Below are positions 1 through 8,300 of a DNA stretch of 11,398 nucleotides, piece by piece. The notes under the pieces are model-generated. The model was not told where the DNA came from, searched no databases, and worked only from the letters and a program-made list of their open reading frames with translations. Source of the DNA: Treponema sp. UBA4326 (GTDB lineage: Bacteria; Spirochaetota; Spirochaetia; Treponematales; Treponemataceae); NCBI GenBank assembly GCA_002393835.1, contig DGTW01000259.1, positions 1 through 11,398 on the forward strand, in the 5' to 3' direction. How positions within the stretch are numbered: the stretch's first letter is position 1; every line of letters begins with the position of its first letter. The position numbers were made by a program, and so were the translations under genes.

Positions 1-30
1 ATTCCTAATTCCTAACTCCTAATTCCTAAC
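1..30. repeat. Heptanucleotide tandem repeat (ATTCCTA)n
   Basis: Four consecutive 7-bp units read ATTCCTA, ATTCCTA, ACTCCTA, ATTCCTA, followed by AC, with one mismatch in the third unit. The array starts at the window edge and may continue outside. Because 7 is not a multiple of 3, the TAA in each unit (starting at 6, 13, 20 and 27) falls in all three plus frames, and the TAG of the complementary strand (CTA at 5, 12, 19 and 26) falls in all three minus frames. The small minus-strand gene at 19-330 ends inside the array and takes its last codons and its TAG stop from it. The repeat and the stop pattern are seen directly; any function as a translation block or recombination site is inference. 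Confidence 0.85.
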
Positions 31-330
31 TTTCAACTTTTCTTCCCTTTCTTTGATGTCTTCCTGGGCTTTTTTGATGCTGTCAAGGAGCTTTGTTACG
101 GCTTCGTCGGCTGCAGGAAGGGAATCGGCACCATCGTCCAAAAAGGCTTTGCAGGCAAGTTCGCCAAGCTCCGCCTTGTCTTTTTTTATCTGGCTTTTGA
201 GCTGCTGGATTTCAATCTTAAGGATGCTCTCGTCGCCGAATTTAGATGCGGCCTTGCTGGCCTTTCCGAGAGCCTGTTTTGTGGCCATGACACCTTTATC
301 AAAAAATCCTTTCAAATCATCTTTTGTCAT
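19..330 (-). CDS. Small helical coiled-coil protein, function unknown
   Basis: This is a 103-residue soluble protein with no signal peptide or membrane helix. Residues 1-35 form a Lys/Ala-rich amphipathic stretch beginning MTKDDLKGFFDKGVMATKQA. Residues 37-60 and 75-101 are charged heptad-like helices rich in Lys, Glu, Ile and Leu, so a helical hairpin or short coiled coil is likely. The pattern of an FFDK start followed by an Ala/Lys helix and a Lys/Glu coiled coil resembles small hypothetical proteins found in many bacteria, but no named family is recognised. The ATG at 330 is supported by a purine-rich AGGAAGGGAG about 6 nt upstream. The stop codon lies within the heptad repeat at the window edge. 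The gene is on the same strand as the phosphatase gene but separated from it by 172 bp containing a large hairpin, so it is probably a separate transcription unit. It is judged real because of its ribosome binding site and sensible composition. Confidence 0.75.
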   Translation of the reverse strand: MTKDDLKGFFDKGVMATKQALGKASKAASKFGDESILKIEIQQLKSQIKKDKAELGELACKAFLDDGADSLPAADEAVTKLLDSIKKAQEDIKEREEKLKVRN

Positions 331-336
331 AATTTT

Positions 337-346
337 CTCCCTTCCT
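337..346 (-). promoter_or_regulatory. Shine-Dalgarno of the small coiled-coil gene
   Basis: Reading on the minus strand, AGGAAGGGAG precedes the ATG at 330 with a 6-nt gap. It is a strong purine-rich ribosome binding site and fixes the start of the small gene. A TATACA just upstream (348-353) is too close for a normal -10 box, because initiation from it would cut into this site, so no promoter is called. Confidence 0.65.
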
Positions 347-370
347 ATGTATAAGAAATGTAAGTTATGG

Positions 371-481
371 AAAAAAAATCAAAAAAATTGGGATGTGGGA
401 CGCAGGCAAAAACTAAGGGGGCCCCCGCGAGGGGAGATACCTTAGTTTTTGTCGTCGCTGGGACCCGCATCACAATTTTTT
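371..481. terminator. Large nested inverted repeat flanked by A/T tracts; possible bidirectional terminator or structured RNA
   Basis: The 172-bp gap between the phosphatase stop and the small gene holds one long imperfect palindrome. The outer arm 382-399 pairs with 464-481, with one mismatch (391/472) and one G·T pair. An internal loop follows (400-404 opposite 454-463). The inner arm 405-418 pairs with 440-453 over 14 positions, including the perfect 12-mer CAAAAACTAAGG/CCTTAGTTTTTG and one G·T pair. Inside this, CCCC (423-426) pairs with GGGG (431-434) around GCGA. On the minus strand the structure is followed by a T-rich tract (complement of 371-387), and on the plus strand the outer arm ends in TTTTTT. 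It begins about 20 nt after the phosphatase stop codon, so termination of that operon is a plausible role. It is larger and more elaborate than a normal intrinsic terminator. Confidence 0.6.
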
Positions 482-502
482 AGTTTACTTTTATATTATA
501 AC

Positions 503-3500
503 TCACATTTTCTTAATTGCAAGCAAAGTAAGGTCGTCGGCCTGCACATCCTCGCTGACTCCGGTATAGTAGACATAGTTGGTCTCACCTTCGTCAACCT
601 TGTTCACACAGTAATAATCGTAGCGGTTGAAATATTGTGCCAGGAAAGCATCTATCTTGCGGTCAATTTTGATTCCGTCGCCGGAAATCTGAATGACGGT
701 CTTTCTCTTGCCATCAAGCTCCATCTCTGTCTTCTCAACTTTGCCTTGAGAACCCGGCTTTTTGTACATTCGGAAGACTTTTTCCACCGCAGTCAGGGCG
801 ATAATAGCCTCCTCAATCGTTCCCTGGCATTTACTGAAGTCAAATTCCAGCTTTTCGCCCTCAATCGGGCTGTGGTAACGAGTCAGGCTGTATTTTTTCT
901 TGTTGAGGACTGACTCGATTATATCCTGAACCCGAGAAGGCTCCATCTGCTCGCTCTGCTCTCCCCTTTTGTGGGTTGCGTGAATTTCACCGTCCCTAAG
1001 TCCAGCCTCCTCGCAGGCTATTACATTGAAATTCTTGTCCCTGAAGAACCTTGTGGATTCCTCAATGCCGTCAGTGTAGAGGAAAAGGACATCATTGGCT
1101 TTCAGGTGAATTTTCTCCACCTTGTAACCGCCCTTCATCTCGACCATAAAGCTGGGGAGAGGGCCTGCGGCAGGTGCCTCGTGCAGGGTAATCACCTTGA
1201 TTTTCTTTTCGGCAGCATCGAATATCCTGAGGATATTGTCGCCCGCATTGCAGGTGTAGACATCGCCAGTCCTGGTGTCAAAAAGACAAATCATCATGGC
1301 GGCGAACTTACCCCGAAGCCCCAAAGACTCGATGAAGTCATTTATGTCGGCGGCAAGGAGGTTCAGCTTAACGCCGTTTTTCTCGAATTTCCAGCTGGCA
1401 AAATACCTGCGGAAAATAGTGGCTACGATTGTCATTATGAGGGCTGCAGGAACACCATGGCCCGAGGCATCACACTTAATGAAGGCATACCAGCGGTCAT
1501 CAAGTTTTTTATAGTCAAAATAGTCCCCGGAAACGGCATCAGTGCCTTCGTAATAGCCGTAGAGCTGGATTTCCTTTTCCTTGAGCTCGGCCACAGTCGC
1601 CTTCTCCGCACCCTCGCTCACAAGGGGAATAAAGGCCTTCTGGACTGCCTGACCGTCCAGGTTCATAATGTTCATTTCGGCAGCCTCGGCACGAGCCTTT
1701 GCTTCCTCAGCCTGTGCCCTGGCGGCTTTTTCTCGCTCAATGGCAGCCCTCTGGTAAGCGATTTTCGCCCTCTCCTCGTCCTTTGCGCCCTTTACCAGAC
1801 CCTTGGTCATGTCGTTAACGGAGTCGCCCAAAGTACGAAGCTCATCATGCGAGGTAATCTTAATCTCAACTCCCTCAAGAAGCAGCTTGTTCTCTGTGTC
1901 TGTGATTTTCTTTACATGAGCGACGATTCGGCGGATTGGAGAGACAATTATTGATGACAGGGCAAAAGCCGAAATAAGGGCTATGACAGCCGCAACGATG
2001 GCTGCGATACCGGCGATAGAGGCAACGATAAGCCTTGATGAATTAATCTGACTGATAAGTGTGTCAGTGGAAATATCCAGCATTATCATGGCATGAAGAT
2101 AGGTATCGGTGTTTTCGCCTTGTTTGTAGAGAACTGGCCAGAAGAACATATATTCGCTGACATTTCTGTCAAGGCTCTCGTCGGACATTTCCGGGGAAGA
2201 AGTGTAGTTTTCGGCTGAATATGCGTTGAGGGCACGGAAAATCTGGTCAGAATTGTCCCCTGTGATTTTTGGAAGATTTTCAACAAGTTTTTTTGCCTCC
2301 TCATTGACAAGCTTACATCTCTCGGCATACAAGTCACTGACCTTTGTGTGGCGGACAGTTCCGGCATCAAAAGTGATTTTGTCAATTTTATGCAGGATGT
2401 CCTCATCGTTTGAAGCCCAGACATAATCCATTGGCCGGCTTCCGTCTTTGAGTGCCTTTCCGTCAATCTCATAGCTTAGGATTGATGCGTGCCGTGCCTC
2501 GGCAAAGTTGTTTGTCTGATTAACGATTTCACCGATATCAACGAGCTTTTCACGGCCGTCAGGAAGATAGGACTGAGCTGCGGAAGCCATGTTTCCCATA
2601 ACGACTTTAACACGGTCTTTCAGCCCCGAAATCAAGATTCTTTCCTGAGTGCGGGACATCTCATAGCCGATTACGAAAGCAACGCCAGCCACGATAAAAA
2701 GAAGCAGGGCCGTAATAGCCAGTCCGAATTTGAGTCTCAGAGAGAAATGAACCTTGAGATTTGCTTCCATTTTTTCGATTTTTTCTTTTTCCATATATTC
2801 TCCTGTCAAAACAGACTCAACATCTTTTCTGATTTTTACGGCTTCATGCGCGACTGCAAGCAGCCCCCGGCTTGAAACAAGGATTCCCAGCATTACCAAA
2901 AGAAGCATGGCCCAGAAAAGAAGCCTCTCAGACTGCAGGCTGTACTTTTTCTGAATCTGGGGCAGGATTTTCCAAATTGGCTCGAAATTATACTGTTTTT
3001 CGTACTTAACGGTTCCATTTTCGCCAATAAGCAGCTTTTTGCTCCAAGAAGAAAGTCCCCGCTCTGAATGCCTGATTTGTACGCTGTACTTTCCGGCCTT
3101 CATTCCGTCGATTTTTATTCCGCTTATTACTTCCCTGTCACCGCCAGAGCCTGAAATCTTGAAATCTCCATTTTTTTCCTCAAAGCGGTATTTCTCGCCG
3201 CTATCATCACTGGTGATTATGACTTCAGAAATTCTTCCGTCATAGCTGAATTCTTCTCCTGAAATAGAGAGCGAAACATTTCCAAAATCATCAGGGAGGG
3301 CGGAAACATTTTTTATGAGAGTGGCGGCCTTGTATTTGTTGAGGAAAACAATGGCACGCTCACTTTCCCCTGCATTTCCAATTTCATCAATGGCACGAAC
3401 GGAGAAAAGATAGATTCCGTTATCCCGGTTGCGGAAAGAGACAGAGGCTTTTTGAGTCATCACCTTGGCAGGAGGTTCCTTCACACTCTTGATGCGGCCT

Positions 3501-5308
3501 TCATTCGCCGCAAGAAGAGAGGCAAGTATTTCTTCGCTCTCGGAAGGACTAATCGCAAGTTTTTTTGTCTTTGAGACGGCAAGGCTCTTATCCAGTCCGG
3601 CGATTCTTGTAAGAGACCATGAATAGCCTGAGATGTCTTTTTTATCGTCATTTTCTTCCCATGACAGGGACAAGTCATTGGAAAGGGCAAAGCCCCATTC
3701 ATCCCTGTCAAAGGAAATATTCTCTGGCCTGGCAGGAGGAGTCTGATCAAAATAATAGGGAAGGACAGCCACACTAGACCAGTTTCCGGCTTTATCGAGG
3801 AGTCTGGCCTTAAAATAAAGTATTGCGTCTCCCTGAATGTCATCATCAATCTTTGCACGAATTATCTTGTCTGAAGGCTGATGAAACTGGCTGCTGTGAA
3901 TGTCTGAATCCGGCTCCTCGTCTTTGTCAAAAGTGAATAAGGCACAAAAACCATCCACGCCGGATATATCCCGAGGCAGGGAAACGCTCACAGCTGGATT
4001 TTTTATGTTGCCGGCCTTTCCTTCCTTAAAATTTCTTGCCGTAATGACAGGCTTTTCGGCACTATAATCCTGGGACATAAGCATGATTCTGTTTCCGTTT
4101 TTTCCCTCTTCCTGCCATGCCACTGACAGGGAGCCTTTGCCGTCTTTTAAAATCATTGCGGCCGGAAAAGCTGTCGCAAGCTTGGAGCTCTGCCTAAGCT
4201 GAAATGAATCGCTTTCAAGCCACTGAACGCCAAGGTTCTCTGCAAGACGCACATTATTGACTCCGTTTCTGTCATCAAACCAAAGGGCGAAAATCTTCTG
4301 TCCGAGAAGGAAAAGAGAAGGGCGCCGGCCGTTTCCGAAGCTATTCAGGCTCTCAACGTCATTGCGGAATTCAATTCGGCCTTCCGAATTCAGGCTTGAG
4401 ACCATAACAAGGGCAGAATTGCTGTTTTTAGGGCTTCGTTCCCAGACAATTTTCGTTCCGCTTTCGCTGCTTAAAACAAAAGGGCGGAAATTCCTGTAAT
4501 CAAGGTAATTCTGGGAATTATCTTCCATGGAAGAATCATCTGTTACGATGAAGGGAGAGGACCATGAAGAGCCTGATGAAGGCCGGGATGAGCCGTAAAT
4601 CAAAGAGCTTGTAAGGTCTCGGCCGCTCCAACCTTCAAAAAAAACAAAATCCTTGTCAGCGATTCTGGTGTAAAATGGAGAAAAGGCATTTGCAATGGAC
4701 TCAGAAGGCTTGAAAATCCTTAGCTCAGACCATTTTTTTCCGTCGGCCGATTCTGAACAAAGAAGAGAAAAGGATGACTCTGTCGGGCTCTGCTTTCCTT
4801 CACCCAGAGAAATAAATATTATAAAGCCGCCGCCTGATGTGGCAAAAATTCTTGATGATGCGATTTGCTTTTTCTGGGCTGGAAAAGAAAAGCTCGTAAA
4901 AGTGGCGCACTTGTCTGATGAAGAATATACTTTTACAAGACTGGAAGCAGACAGAGAATCCAGGACAGAAACTGCCAGCACGCCTGTGTCAGAAACTGCC
5001 GCACTGTACATGTCAGGAACTTCATCACCGGAATAGCGGAATGAATCTGGCAGGGAAGAAATTTCTGACCAGCCCAATTCTTCTTCCTTTCGCCTGTAGG
5101 AGATTTTTATCTCTTTTTTGCTTTTGTCCGCAGACTCAAAGAAAATATAAGTGCTGTCATCATCAGAGACTGAAAGGGGGAAATATGAATTTTTTTCTGA
5201 GAGGGGCTTTACCTCATCCCAGAAGAATTCTGTCTTCTGCTGGGAGAAAAGCGAAAACTGCAAGAGAAATAAACTTCCGAAAAATCCTATCAGTTTTTTT
5301 AAGAACAT
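503..5308 (-). CDS. Sialidase-like propeller / HAMP / SpoIIE-type PP2C phosphatase, membrane sensor
   Basis: This 1601-residue membrane signalling protein begins with a signal peptide (residues 1-22, LIGFFGSLFLLQFSLFS then QQ). Residues about 30-470 form a BNR/sialidase-like propeller with degenerate Asp boxes: SADGKKW at 187-193 and SSDKCATF at 130-137. Ig/FN3-like modules follow (about 475-665, with the DQTPPARP linker at 521-528; another about 665-765). Membrane helices lie near 797-820, 860-882 and 1092-1122, leaving a second extracytoplasmic domain of about 210 residues. HAMP (about 1120-1172) and an Ala/Glu/Arg coiled coil (1173-1213) lead to a PP2C/SpoIIE (RsbU-like) domain. Its metal-binding aspartates are intact: GDYFD (D1262, D1265), DASGHG (D1280), YTDG (D1413) and DDLT (D1591, D1592). 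Family knowledge predicts Ser/Thr dephosphorylation, classically of STAS anti-anti-sigma factors; the target here is unknown. A catalytic sialidase is unlikely. The gene starts 19 bp after the TPR gene, behind an AAGG ribosome binding site. Confidence 0.93.
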   Translation of the reverse strand: MFLKKLIGFFGSLFLLQFSLFSQQKTEFFWDEVKPLSEKNSYFPLSVSDDDSTYIFFESADKSKKEIKISYRRKEEELGWSEISSLPDSFRYSGDEVPDMYSAAVSDTGVLAVSVLDSLSASSLVKVYSSSDKCATFTSFSFPAQKKQIASSRIFATSGGGFIIFISLGEGKQSPTESSFSLLCSESADGKKWSELRIFKPSESIANAFSPFYTRIADKDFVFFEGWSGRDLTSSLIYGSSRPSSGSSWSSPFIVTDDSSMEDNSQNYLDYRNFRPFVLSSESGTKIVWERSPKNSNSALVMVSSLNSEGRIEFRNDVESLNSFGNGRRPSLFLLGQKIFALWFDDRNGVNNVRLAENLGVQWLESDSFQLRQSSKLATAFPAAMILKDGKGSLSVAWQEEGKNGNRIMLMSQDYSAEKPVITARNFKEGKAGNIKNPAVSVSLPRDISGVDGFCALFTFDKDEEPDSDIHSSQFHQPSDKIIRAKIDDDIQGDAILYFKARLLDKAGNWSSVAVLPYYFDQTPPARPENISFDRDEWGFALSNDLSLSWEENDDKKDISGYSWSLTRIAGLDKSLAVSKTKKLAISPSESEEILASLLAANEGRIKSVKEPPAKVMTQKASVSFRNRDNGIYLFSVRAIDEIGNAGESERAIVFLNKYKAATLIKNVSALPDDFGNVSLSISGEEFSYDGRISEVIITSDDSGEKYRFEEKNGDFKISGSGGDREVISGIKIDGMKAGKYSVQIRHSERGLSSWSKKLLIGENGTVKYEKQYNFEPIWKILPQIQKKYSLQSERLLFWAMLLLVMLGILVSSRGLLAVAHEAVKIRKDVESVLTGEYMEKEKIEKMEANLKVHFSLRLKFGLAITALLLFIVAGVAFVIGYEMSRTQERILISGLKDRVKVVMGNMASAAQSYLPDGREKLVDIGEIVNQTNNFAEARHASILSYEIDGKALKDGSRPMDYVWASNDEDILHKIDKITFDAGTVRHTKVSDLYAERCKLVNEEAKKLVENLPKITGDNSDQIFRALNAYSAENYTSSPEMSDESLDRNVSEYMFFWPVLYKQGENTDTYLHAMIMLDISTDTLISQINSSRLIVASIAGIAAIVAAVIALISAFALSSIIVSPIRRIVAHVKKITDTENKLLLEGVEIKITSHDELRTLGDSVNDMTKGLVKGAKDEERAKIAYQRAAIEREKAARAQAEEAKARAEAAEMNIMNLDGQAVQKAFIPLVSEGAEKATVAELKEKEIQLYGYYEGTDAVSGDYFDYKKLDDRWYAFIKCDASGHGVPAALIMTIVATIFRRYFASWKFEKNGVKLNLLAADINDFIESLGLRGKFAAMMICLFDTRTGDVYTCNAGDNILRIFDAAEKKIKVITLHEAPAAGPLPSFMVEMKGGYKVEKIHLKANDVLFLYTDGIEESTRFFRDKNFNVIACEEAGLRDGEIHATHKRGEQSEQMEPSRVQDIIESVLNKKKYSLTRYHSPIEGEKLEFDFSKCQGTIEEAIIALTAVEKVFRMYKKPGSQGKVEKTEMELDGKRKTVIQISGDGIKIDRKIDAFLAQYFNRYDYYCVNKVDEGETNYVYYTGVSEDVQADDLTLLAIKKM

Positions 5309-5327
5309 ATTTTCAGCCTTAACTATA

Positions 5328-8300
5328 TCACACTCGCTTCAAAATTCGGTTATAAAGGTCTATTACCTTCCTGCTTTTTTTAGCGGCCCGACCTGTCAGC
5401 AGCCTGTCCATAAGGCTTTTTGCATCTGCAAAGCGCCTCTGGTTAAAAAGGCGGGCGGCCTCAGCATACATTTTCTCGTCGTTTTGGGAAAGAATCGCAG
5501 TGGCCGTTGAGCCGATTTTCAGCTGAATATCAAGTTTGAGCTCCTTGGCGGCCTTGCTGCTAGAGTCAATGGCAATAGCTTCGTTGGCAAGCCTTAGCGC
5601 AGCGTTAAGCTTATCCTCGTCGTCGCCAGCATTTTTGAAAGCCCTTCTAGCCTCGGCAATTTTCATGTCAGCGCTTTTCTTGACTTCTTTTTTGACTTCC
5701 TTTTTGGGGAACATGCCCAGAGAGTCTTTTATATTGTAGATTTCCTGAGCCAGACCAGGGTAATTAGGGTTGACCTCGTACAAATCCTCAAGTTCCGCAA
5801 GACGCTCCCGCCTGTCTGACTTGGATTTTGCCGCATTATACTGTTGCTCAAAGAGACGGGGGAAGCCTTCCGGGTCAAGTTCCCTCTGAATACCAAGATT
5901 AATAAGCTGAGCCGACTTATTCAGCGGATAAACATTCTGAACGTTACGCACATAAGAAAGGGCATTTCCAAAAGATTCTTTTGCCTCATCCTCTTTTTTT
6001 TGCTTCTTAAGCTCCACTCCCCTCTCGAAATTCTGGCGTGCCATATCGAGGCTATATGACAACTCCGGGTAATGAGGATCTGACAGTTCAAGCACTCGTC
6101 CATAGGCAACGCCTTTCACCGTAGTGACAATAGCAAGCAGCTCCTCTATCTCAGGATCCGCCTCAGTGCTCACCTTTGCCCACTGGGCCTGGGCAGAGAC
6201 AAGAAGGCTTTCCGCCCCGTCAAAATTGCTGGAATAATAAGCCGTTGCGGCCTTGTCCTTTAATGAATAGACTTCACGCAAGACCTTGGCATATTCAGCC
6301 TGCTGGATTTTCAAAGCCAGGCCATTGAGAGTGCCTTCCCGCATTTCACGAACTGAGTCACTGTACTCAAGGTCAAGGGCAGCGGCAAATTTCTCCGAAG
6401 CCGACTCAACGGCCGCATTCGCCGCATCGAAATTCTCTTTTTTGAACGAAGATTGGGCAAGCTCGTATTGCTCGTAAGCCTGACGAAGAAGAAGCTCGTA
6501 AGAGCGGACTTGTTTTTCTGAATCAGCTATGACAGCAGAACAGCGACTGGAAAGTTTGTCAAAATCACTGACTGCCAGGTCAAAATTAAGGAGCTGGGTG
6601 TTTAGCTCAATGTCCGTCATGCGGTATTCCTCGCTGGCGGACAGGGTCTTTTTCTGAGCCGAAAAATCATTTTTCTTTTTATTAAGCTCATCCCTAAGGG
6701 AAAGTGCTTTTTCCCTTGCCTCCTTCGGGTATTTTTTTACAAAGTGAATGGCCGAATCTTCATTTTCATCCGCCATTTCAGCAGCAGTCTCTTCGCCTTC
6801 AAGAAGTTTTTCGCAATCTGAGCAAATTTTATCGTAATAAGAATAGGATTCCCGGGCAAGAGAAGAATAAGAGCGGGCAAGAGAAACCCACAGTCGCTGG
6901 GAACGATTTTTAGCTTCGGTGACATTCAGGCTCGTCAGAGAGAGAAAAAATGAGATGGAGCTTCTGAAATCAAGCATATCGTCAGAAACTTCGAGGCCAG
7001 CCGTCCTTCTTTTTGCAGGAAGGGGGCTTACGATTTTTTCCTCGCCAGATTCAAGCAGTAGGGTCGTTTGACTTCCCATTCCTTTTTTTTCTAAAAAATA
7101 CGAGTCTTCTTTCTGATATTCTTCATTGGCCATAGCCACATAAGCGTTTATGTCAGAAAGAATTTTCCCGTAACGCATGATTCGACCAAGAACAACCTCA
7201 GTGTCATCAAGGCTGTCGCTTTCAGCAGGATTCTGATATGAAAAGGCTTCCCCCGCAAGGCTTTTTGAGTTCTCCAGAGCAAGCGTCATTGCAGTAATGA
7301 ATTCCAGGGCAAAATCCATAGACTGATTGAAATTTTTGTGATAATCAGAGAGGGACTTGCCATCAGCATTTTTTTCAAGGGCATAAAGTGAATGCAGCGA
7401 GCGGGCTGAGCGAAGACAGTCGGCCAGATTCTTAATGCGGCTTTTTTCGACATCAATCTTGTCGCTCTCATCGAAAATTGCTTTTTCGGAAAGATTAGTC
7501 TTTACAGATTCAAGAGTAGAAAGGACAAGCTCGCAGGTCTTTTTCTTCATGGATTCTATGCGATTGTTAAAATATGCATCCATAGCCCCCACAATTCCCG
7601 TATCAGGATTAGACTCATCTCCGACAATAAAACGCTCCTGAAAATAAATGTAGGAAGAATTCTCAAGCCTGGGATTTCTCTCCACAGCAAGACGGTTAGC
7701 CCTCTCCAGAACAGAAGCTTCCGCCATGACAAGTTTTCTTAAATCAGCGTATTTTTCGAAGGCTGAAGTCACTTTTTTGAGAGCTGAATCCAATGCGATA
7801 AAATTCCCCGCTGACAAGACCTTTATGTAATCTTCGTATGCCTTCTCACATTCTGAAAGTCTGGCAGCCATTCCAGCCAAAGAACGGGAGCCTGCAATAT
7901 AATTTTTCACATTGGCGACAGAGCGGCTGACAGGAAGGGTAATGTCATTCTCATAAACCACTACCCGCCCCTCGCCTGCCGCTTCTGCTTCCTCAGAGTC
8001 GAAAATCACATCGGATTTTTCATTTTTGATGGCAAAGCCTTCCTGAAATTTCATTGTGGCATCAAGGTATTTTTCTTTTTGAACCAGGGCAGTGCCGTCA
8101 CTCATTATTCTGTTGTAAAGAACCAGAACCTCGCCCAAGGTGACTGTCCTTCGCGCAAGATCCAAAAAGTCCGATACATAGGCTGTCGGCTCCTTCTCAG
8201 AAATTTCAAGTTCCCTGATTTTCGTAAGTTTTTCGGCCCTGTTTTCCTCGCCGCTCTTTATTACTTCAACAAGGGATGCGGCTCCGTCATTGTATTGCTC

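Noticed and set aside
324..355. Plus-strand promoter for an RNA across the palindrome (TTGTCA at 324-329, TATAAG at 350-355)
   Set aside because: Each hexamer matches 5 of 6 consensus bases, but the 20-bp spacer is too long for a confident call.
53..445. A 130-codon plus-strand open frame opposite the small coiled-coil gene
   Set aside because: The minus-strand gene has a strong ribosome binding site and coherent helical composition. The plus frame runs into the palindrome and ends there, with a Ser/Lys-rich, low-quality composition.
449..913. A 154-codon plus-strand open frame over the 3' end of the phosphatase gene
   Set aside because: It is also codon-aligned antisense to the phosphatase, starts inside the palindrome and has no recognisable family features.
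971..1954. A 327-codon open frame on the plus strand, antisense to the phosphatase domain
   Set aside because: It is codon-aligned with the real gene on the other strand; such frames stay open when Leu TTA/CTA and Ser TCA are rarely used, as here. The real gene has an intact catalytic domain in this stretch, and the antisense product shows no recognisable motif.
3899..5242. Active exo-sialidase
   Set aside because: BNR-like blades and two degenerate Asp boxes are visible, and an RPSL phrase (residues 329-332) vaguely recalls the sialidase RIP motif, but a convincing arginine triad and the acid/nucleophile residues could not be identified. The region is called a sialidase-like propeller only.
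5673..5705. KKEVKKEVKK short repeat as a functional tandem repeat
   Set aside because: Only two units are present, in a Lys-rich linker; it is more likely a low-complexity hinge.
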